64,000 bases of DNA, from positions 2,590,708 to 2,654,707 of the forward strand of contig NZ_CM001857.1 in NCBI RefSeq assembly GCF_000400505.1. Reading direction: 5' to 3'. This document shows positions 60,280 through 64,000 of the stretch, in pieces; the first letter of the stretch is position 1; each line of letters starts with the position of its first letter. Origin of the DNA: Musicola paradisiaca NCPPB 2511 (GTDB lineage Bacteria; Pseudomonadota; Gammaproteobacteria; Enterobacterales; Enterobacteriaceae). The position numbers and the translations under genes were made by a program. A model generated the notes under the pieces. It worked only from the letters and a program-made list of their open reading frames with translations, did no database searches and had not been told where the DNA came from.

Positions 60280-61941
60280 TCAGTCGGCCCGGCCGCGAGC
60301 CAGCCACAAGACACGGGAGAATAGAGTGCGCAGAAGTTGAGGGATGGCCGCTTCGCTCTGTTCGGCGGCCGCCATCGCCACCTCAATCGCCAGATCGGGC
60401 TTGGATGTACGATGAATGGCTTTCGTAATGACTTTCGCCATCGATAACGGAACTGGCTCCGGCAGTTGCGCGATGCGGTGATAAACGCCGCTAAAACCGT
60501 TACGGTACATAAAGTGCTCCATATCCAACGCCGGCAGTATCGTTAGATGGTCGCGTTCGCTTTCTCCCTGCGCTTGCAACAGGCTACGCACCGTGGCGGC
60601 GTACTTCTTCCCGGCGTCATCGCCATCCACCAACACATGCCATTCGATCCCCATGCGATAAGCAAATTTCAGCAACGGCCGGAGGCCGACCTGCGCAAAC
60701 TCGATGACCCGCACCCCCTCCGCCTCAAAATGATGGCCGCATTGCCGCGCCATTTCGCTGAGCATCCAGACCTCCGTTTCCCCCTCCACCAACAGCCAGC
60801 AACGCGCAAACAACGACGCCGGACGGTTGAAGCGGATATGGAAGGTGATACGGCGGCTGTCCTCCTGGCTCATCCCCTGACGCCCAATCCGATAGGGCGC
60901 AACCTTGGCCGACTCCCTCACCAGGCGACACACCTGCTCCACCGGCACCAGCGACAACAATTCGCCCGAATTGGTGGTGGTGATTTTCTGCAATGGCAGT
61001 TGGTTCAGCAGCCCCCACGCCACTGACAGCATGATGGGATGCAGCCGGGTTTCCGGATCTTCAATCAACAATAAGGGACGAGAATGTGGATCGAGCGCGA
61101 TGGAGCCTTTGGCCTGCAACAACGTTGAAAACAGCTCGAGCAGGATAATACGGCGGCTACGACTGTTCGGCCCTGCAAACATCCGGTTGATCGTATCCAG
61201 CGAACGCCACGCCTTGCCGTTGCCGGCACGCGCATGCCGATAATGGTGCCGTTCGTTCGGCGCCGCCCCCTGTTCGGAGAAATAGTGTTCGACCAGTTGT
61301 CGCATGGCGACCATCCCCTGCCGCAGTTCATGGTCAGTCAGCCGGTTGGGATTCTGCGCCAGCTCGCGCATCAGGGTTTCAATCTGATGCGCAAGCCGTT
61401 CGTTGTTGTCGATGGCCGGCACCAGCGTACCGGGACGAAAACGGCGAATGAACCGCGCATCCCGCAAGCGCAACACCGGATGCAGACGAATGACCTCGCT
61501 GGCCAGCCAATCAATATTATCGAGCGGCAGAGCATGACCGCCCGCATCCAGAAAGCTACGCCAGGTAAAGATCGCCTGGCTTTCGTCCACTTCGCCTTCC
61601 AGACGATAGAAAATGCGGTGCAGTTTACTCTCCCCTTTGATCCAGACCGGAGAAAGAGACCGGTAACGCGGCGCCAGATGGTGGCCGGGGGCAGATTCGC
61701 AAAACGTGAAGATCACTTGCAGATGGCGTTCCCGGCTGGTTTCATCGCCGGGCGTAAAATGGAAATCCTGCAGGTCGAAATGGTAGAGCGGCAACGACGG
61801 GGCCAGCAAAAGCGACAAAGCATCCAACAGGCTCGATTTGCCCCAGGCGTTTTCGCCAATCAGCACCGTGTTGTCATCCAACGTCAGCGACAAACGGTTG
61901 ATCCCACGGAATCCCAGAATATCGATTCTTTCCAGATACAT
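60280..61941 (-). CDS. ybjD: YbjD, OLD-family ATP-dependent endonuclease-like protein
   Basis: 553-residue protein with an N-terminal ABC-type ATPase: Walker A IGENAWGKSS (residues 28-37), signature and Walker B region LLLIEDPETRLHP. A C-terminal Toprim nuclease domain follows (LLVEGETEVWML, then VDGDDAGKK). This is the OLD (overcoming lysogenisation defect) class 2 layout found near hcp in E. coli. The cellular role is unknown; related OLD proteins act in phage defence with partner genes, but no Gaj-type partner helicase lies here. Convergent with cspD and divergent from hcp. Confidence 0.92.
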   Translation of the reverse strand: MYLERIDILGFRGINRLSLTLDDNTVLIGENAWGKSSLLDALSLLLAPSLPLYHFDLQDFHFTPGDETSRERHLQVIFTFCESAPGHHLAPRYRSLSPVWIKGESKLHRIFYRLEGEVDESQAIFTWRSFLDAGGHALPLDNIDWLASEVIRLHPVLRLRDARFIRRFRPGTLVPAIDNNERLAHQIETLMRELAQNPNRLTDHELRQGMVAMRQLVEHYFSEQGAAPNERHHYRHARAGNGKAWRSLDTINRMFAGPNSRSRRIILLELFSTLLQAKGSIALDPHSRPLLLIEDPETRLHPIMLSVAWGLLNQLPLQKITTTNSGELLSLVPVEQVCRLVRESAKVAPYRIGRQGMSQEDSRRITFHIRFNRPASLFARCWLLVEGETEVWMLSEMARQCGHHFEAEGVRVIEFAQVGLRPLLKFAYRMGIEWHVLVDGDDAGKKYAATVRSLLQAQGESERDHLTILPALDMEHFMYRNGFSGVYHRIAQLPEPVPLSMAKVITKAIHRTSKPDLAIEVAMAAAEQSEAAIPQLLRTLFSRVLWLARGRAD

Positions 61942-62115
61942 CCGTGCCCTCCTTTTGCATATGCATTATGAGCATGACGACAAAACCACGGCAGGGTCAA
62001 GCCCCCATCCCCGGATATGCCTGGGTGCGCATGCAATGACGCTATAACCGGGCAAATTTCAGCCAACCGCCGTTATGGATATCAAATGCAAGTGATTGTC
62101 ATCCGCGACGCAAAA

Positions 62116-62129
62116 TTGCGCTATGTCAA
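62116..62129. promoter_or_regulatory. Weak FNR-like site upstream of hcp
   Basis: TTGCG-CTAT-GTCAA matches 7 of 10 positions of TTGAT-N4-ATCAA. E. coli hcp is FNR-activated, so a site is expected; this is the best candidate I can find in the 285-bp gap 61942-62226. Confidence 0.35.
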
Positions 62130-62160
62130 ACTTACTTAAAGTTGCATCAAAAAAACCTTT

Positions 62161-62189
62161 TTGGTCGCCGTCAACCGGATTACTTTATA
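62161..62189 (+). promoter_or_regulatory. Probable hcp promoter
   Basis: TTGGTC (62161-62166), 17-bp spacer, TTTATA (62184-62189). The start of transcription would fall within the NsrR-like operator that follows. Confidence 0.45.
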
Positions 62190-62212
62190 AATGGCATTTA
62201 AAATACAACTTT
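62190..62212. promoter_or_regulatory. NsrR-like operator of hcp
   Basis: AATGGCATTT-A-AAATACAACTTT is an imperfect 11-1-11 palindrome close to the NsrR consensus (AAGATGCATTT and its complement). It sits just downstream of the predicted -10 element and 15 bp before the hcp start, a repressing position. NsrR repression of hcp-hcr, relieved by nitric oxide, is established in E. coli. Confidence 0.6.
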
Positions 62213-62226
62213 AAAAGGACGTCATC

Positions 62227-63879
62227 ATGTACTGCGTGCAATGTGAACAGACCATCCGAACCCCTGCCGGCAACGGCTGCGCCTATGCGCAAGGCATGTG
62301 CGGCAAAACCGCCGAAACCTCCGACTTGCAGGATCTGCTGGTCGCCGTGCTGCAGGGGCTTTCCGCTTGGGCGCTGCAGGCCAGAGCGCAAGGCATCGTC
62401 GACCACGAGATCGACCATTTTACCCCACGTGCTTTCTTCGCCACGCTCACCAACGTTAACTTCGATTCCCAGCGCATCATCGGCTATGCCAAAGAAGCGA
62501 TCGCCTTGCGTCATTCCCTGGCGACGCGCTGCCGCCTGCTGGACGCCTCGGTCAACGTCGATCACCCGATGGCCACGCTGGAACTGGCGGGCGACGATAT
62601 CGCCGTTCTGCGTGATCAGGCCGCCCAGTTCGCACTGAATCAGGATCAGGCCGCCATCGGCGATGATATCCACGGCCTGCGTATGCTGTGTCTCTATGGC
62701 TTGAAAGGCGCGGCGGCCTACATGGAACACGCCCATGTACTGGGGCAGTACGACGACGCGCTGTATGCGGAATTCCATGCCTTTATGGCCTGGCTCGGCA
62801 CTCGTCCAACCGATGTAGCAACCCTGCTGAATAATGCGCTGGCCATCGGCAAAATGAACTTCGGCGTCATGGCGATTCTGGATCGCGGCGAAACCGATAC
62901 TTACGGGCACCCACAACCGACGCAAGTCAATGTCCGCCCGGTTGCGGGCAAAGCCATCCTGATTTCCGGCCATGACCTGAAAGATCTGCGCATGCTGCTG
63001 GAACAAACCCAGGGCACCGGCATCAATATTTATACCAATGGCGAAATGCTGCCGGCCCACGGCTACCCGGAGCTGAAAAAATTCCCGCATCTGGTGGGGA
63101 ACTACGGCAGCGGCTGGCAGAACCAGCAAACGGAATTCGCCAAATTCCCGGGGCCGATCGTGATGACCTCCAACTGCATCATCGACCCCAGCGTCGGCCA
63201 GTACACCGACCGCATCTGGACGCGCAGCATCGTCGGCTGGCCGGGTGCGAAACATCTTGAGGGCGACGATTTCAGCGCGGTCATCGCGCAAGCGCAGCAG
63301 TTGCCCGGCTTCCCCTACAGCGAAATCGAGCACCTGATCACCGTCGGCTTCGGTCGTCAGACGCTACTCAGTGCCGCCGATACCGTGATCGATCTGGTCG
63401 CACAAAAAAAACTGCGCCATGTTTTCCTGATCGGCGGCTGCGACGGCAGCCGCACGGAGCGCAGCTACTACACCGATTTCGCCCGCAGCGTACCGAACGA
63501 CTGCCTGATCATGACATTGGCCTGCGGCAAGTACCGCTTCAACAAACTGGATTTCGGTACGCTGGAAGGTTTACCGCGTCTGCTGGATGTGGGTCAGTGC
63601 AATGATGCTTACTCCGCCATCATGCTGGCGGTGAATCTGGCGGAAAAACTGGGTTGCGGCGTTAATGACCTGCCGTTGAGTCTGGTGCTGTCCTGGTTCG
63701 AACAGAAAGCGATCGTCATCCTGCTGACGCTGCTGGCGCTGGGCGTGAAGAACATCTACACCGGCCCGACCGCCCCCGCCTTCCTGACGCCGAATCTGCT
63801 GGCCATTCTGAACGAGAAATTCGGCATGCGCCCCATCACCACGGTGGAACAGGATCTGGACGCCATTCTGACCGCCTGA
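62227..63879 (+). CDS. hcp: Hybrid cluster protein (Hcp; hydroxylamine / NO reductase)
   Basis: 550-residue metalloprotein with an N-terminal cluster-binding set Cys3, Cys6, Cys18, Cys25 (spacing CX2CX11CX6C, the enteric [2Fe-2S] type) and C-terminal ligands of the Fe-S-O hybrid cluster in [23 protein letters not shown] and [11 protein letters not shown]. It is an NO reductase and S-nitrosylase centre in anaerobic E. coli. Preceded by AAAAGGACGTCATC. hcr, its reductase, follows after 57 bp. Confidence 0.97.
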   Translation: MYCVQCEQTIRTPAGNGCAYAQGMCGKTAETSDLQDLLVAVLQGLSAWALQARAQGIVDHEIDHFTPRAFFATLTNVNFDSQRIIGYAKEAIALRHSLATRCRLLDASVNVDHPMATLELAGDDIAVLRDQAAQFALNQDQAAIGDDIHGLRMLCLYGLKGAAAYMEHAHVLGQYDDALYAEFHAFMAWLGTRPTDVATLLNNALAIGKMNFGVMAILDRGETDTYGHPQPTQVNVRPVAGKAILISGHDLKDLRMLLEQTQGTGINIYTNGEMLPAHGYPELKKFPHLVGNYGSGWQNQQTEFAKFPGPIVMTSNCIIDPSVGQYTDRIWTRSIVGWPGAKHLEGDDFSAVIAQAQQLPGFPYSEIEHLITVGFGRQTLLSAADTVIDLVAQKKLRHVFLIGGCDGSRTERSYYTDFARSVPNDCLIMTLACGKYRFNKLDFGTLEGLPRLLDVGQCNDAYSAIMLAVNLAEKLGCGVNDLPLSLVLSWFEQKAIVILLTLLALGVKNIYTGPTAPAFLTPNLLAILNEKFGMRPITTVEQDLDAILTA

Positions 63880-63887
63880 CGGCCGTC

Positions 63888-63917
63888 GCCCAACGGCCCA
63901 TCAGCAGGCCGTTGGGC
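63888..63917 (+). other. Perfect 11-bp stem-loop between hcp and hcr
   Basis: GCCCAACGGCC (63888-63898) and GGCCGTTGGGC (63907-63917) around an 8-nt loop, 8 nt after hcp and 8 nt before the AGGAG of hcr. No T run, so it is not an ordinary terminator; it could set the hcp:hcr ratio through mRNA stability or partial attenuation. Confidence 0.7.
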
Positions 63918-63936
63918 AGAATCAAGGAGAATAGAC

Positions 63937-64000
63937 ATGACCATGCCTACGCCATCGTGTCCCAACCGTATGCAGGTACACAGCCTCCATCAGGAAACGT
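63937..64000 (+). CDS. hcr: NADH oxidoreductase Hcr (first 21 codons; runs off the right edge)
   Basis: Open frame from ATG 63937 to the window end, reading MTMPTPSCPNRMQVHSLHQE. It agrees with the start of E. coli Hcr, including the Cys-Pro near residue 8. Preceded by AAGGAGAA. Hcr is the FAD and [2Fe-2S] reductase that supplies electrons to Hcp. Only the N-terminus is present, so no domains can be checked. Confidence 0.85.
   Translation, partial: MTMPTPSCPNRMQVHSLHQET

Overview
The window is the chromosome of a gamma-proteobacterium of the order Enterobacterales. Most genes are close relatives of Escherichia coli genes, and two blocks keep E. coli gene order: hcr-hcp-ybjD / cspD-clpS-clpA-infA-aat-cydC-cydD-trxB-lrp-ftsK-lolA-rarA-serS-dms and ycaD / pflA-pflB-focA-ycaO-serC-aroA-cmk-rpsA-ihfB. 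The G+C-rich coding style, a citrate-fermentation cluster, and a his operon lying next to ihfB rather than at its E. coli position point to the plant-associated Pectobacteriaceae, most likely Dickeya or a close relative. That genus assignment is an inference, not a database result.

Layout. 1-6.9 kb: a citrate-fermentation cluster. A 2-hydroxycarboxylate transporter, a FAH-fold enzyme and citC-citD-citE (citE runs off the left edge) are transcribed leftward. The citA-citB two-component system is transcribed rightward from a shared AT-rich control region. 7.0-15.4 kb: a frameshifted yeeZ, then the complete hisL-hisGDCBHAFI operon with its histidine attenuator. 15.4-16.4 kb: one unrecognised exported protein, the most obviously accessory gene here. 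16.4-22.1 kb (leftward): serC, aroA, cmk, rpsA, ihfB. 22.3-29.1 kb (rightward): ycaO, then focA-pflB-pflA for anaerobic pyruvate and formate metabolism. 29.5-34.1 kb: a LysR regulator, then a decayed stretch (ycaD with a short out-of-frame deletion; 3' halves of a LysR gene and a metallo-beta-lactamase-fold gene fused back to back), a DsbA-like protein and a glutathione transferase. 34.3-41.8 kb (leftward): a DMSO/selenate-type reductase operon, ynfE-dmsA-dmsB-dmsC-dmsD. 42.3-50 kb (leftward): serS, rarA, lolA, ftsK, lrp. 50.5-56.3 kb (rightward): trxB, cydD, cydC, aat, infA. 56.9-59.5 kb (leftward): clpA, clpS. 59.9-64 kb: cspD, ybjD (leftward), hcp, and the first 64 bases of hcr.

How the parts fit. 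Much of the window serves low-oxygen life: citrate uptake and cleavage, pyruvate formate-lyase with its activase and formate channel, S/N-oxide or selenate respiration, CydDC for cytochrome bd assembly, and hybrid-cluster protein for nitrosative stress. FNR-like palindromes lie upstream of focA, dmsA and ynfE, and a weaker one upstream of hcp beside an NsrR-like operator. The remainder is biosynthesis (his, serC, aroA), translation (serS, rpsA, infA, ycaO), proteolysis by the N-degron route (clpS, clpA, aat) and chromosome handling (ftsK, ihfB, rarA, ybjD).

Nothing in the window amounts to a clearly new multi-gene system. The leads most worth following are the exported Cys-rich protein at 15604-16242 with a weak ADP-ribosyltransferase-like pattern, the FAH-fold enzyme embedded in a citrate cluster with no visible oxaloacetate decarboxylase, and a recurring pattern of short tandem duplications placed exactly on stop codons (citA/citB junction, dmsD end, cydC end).
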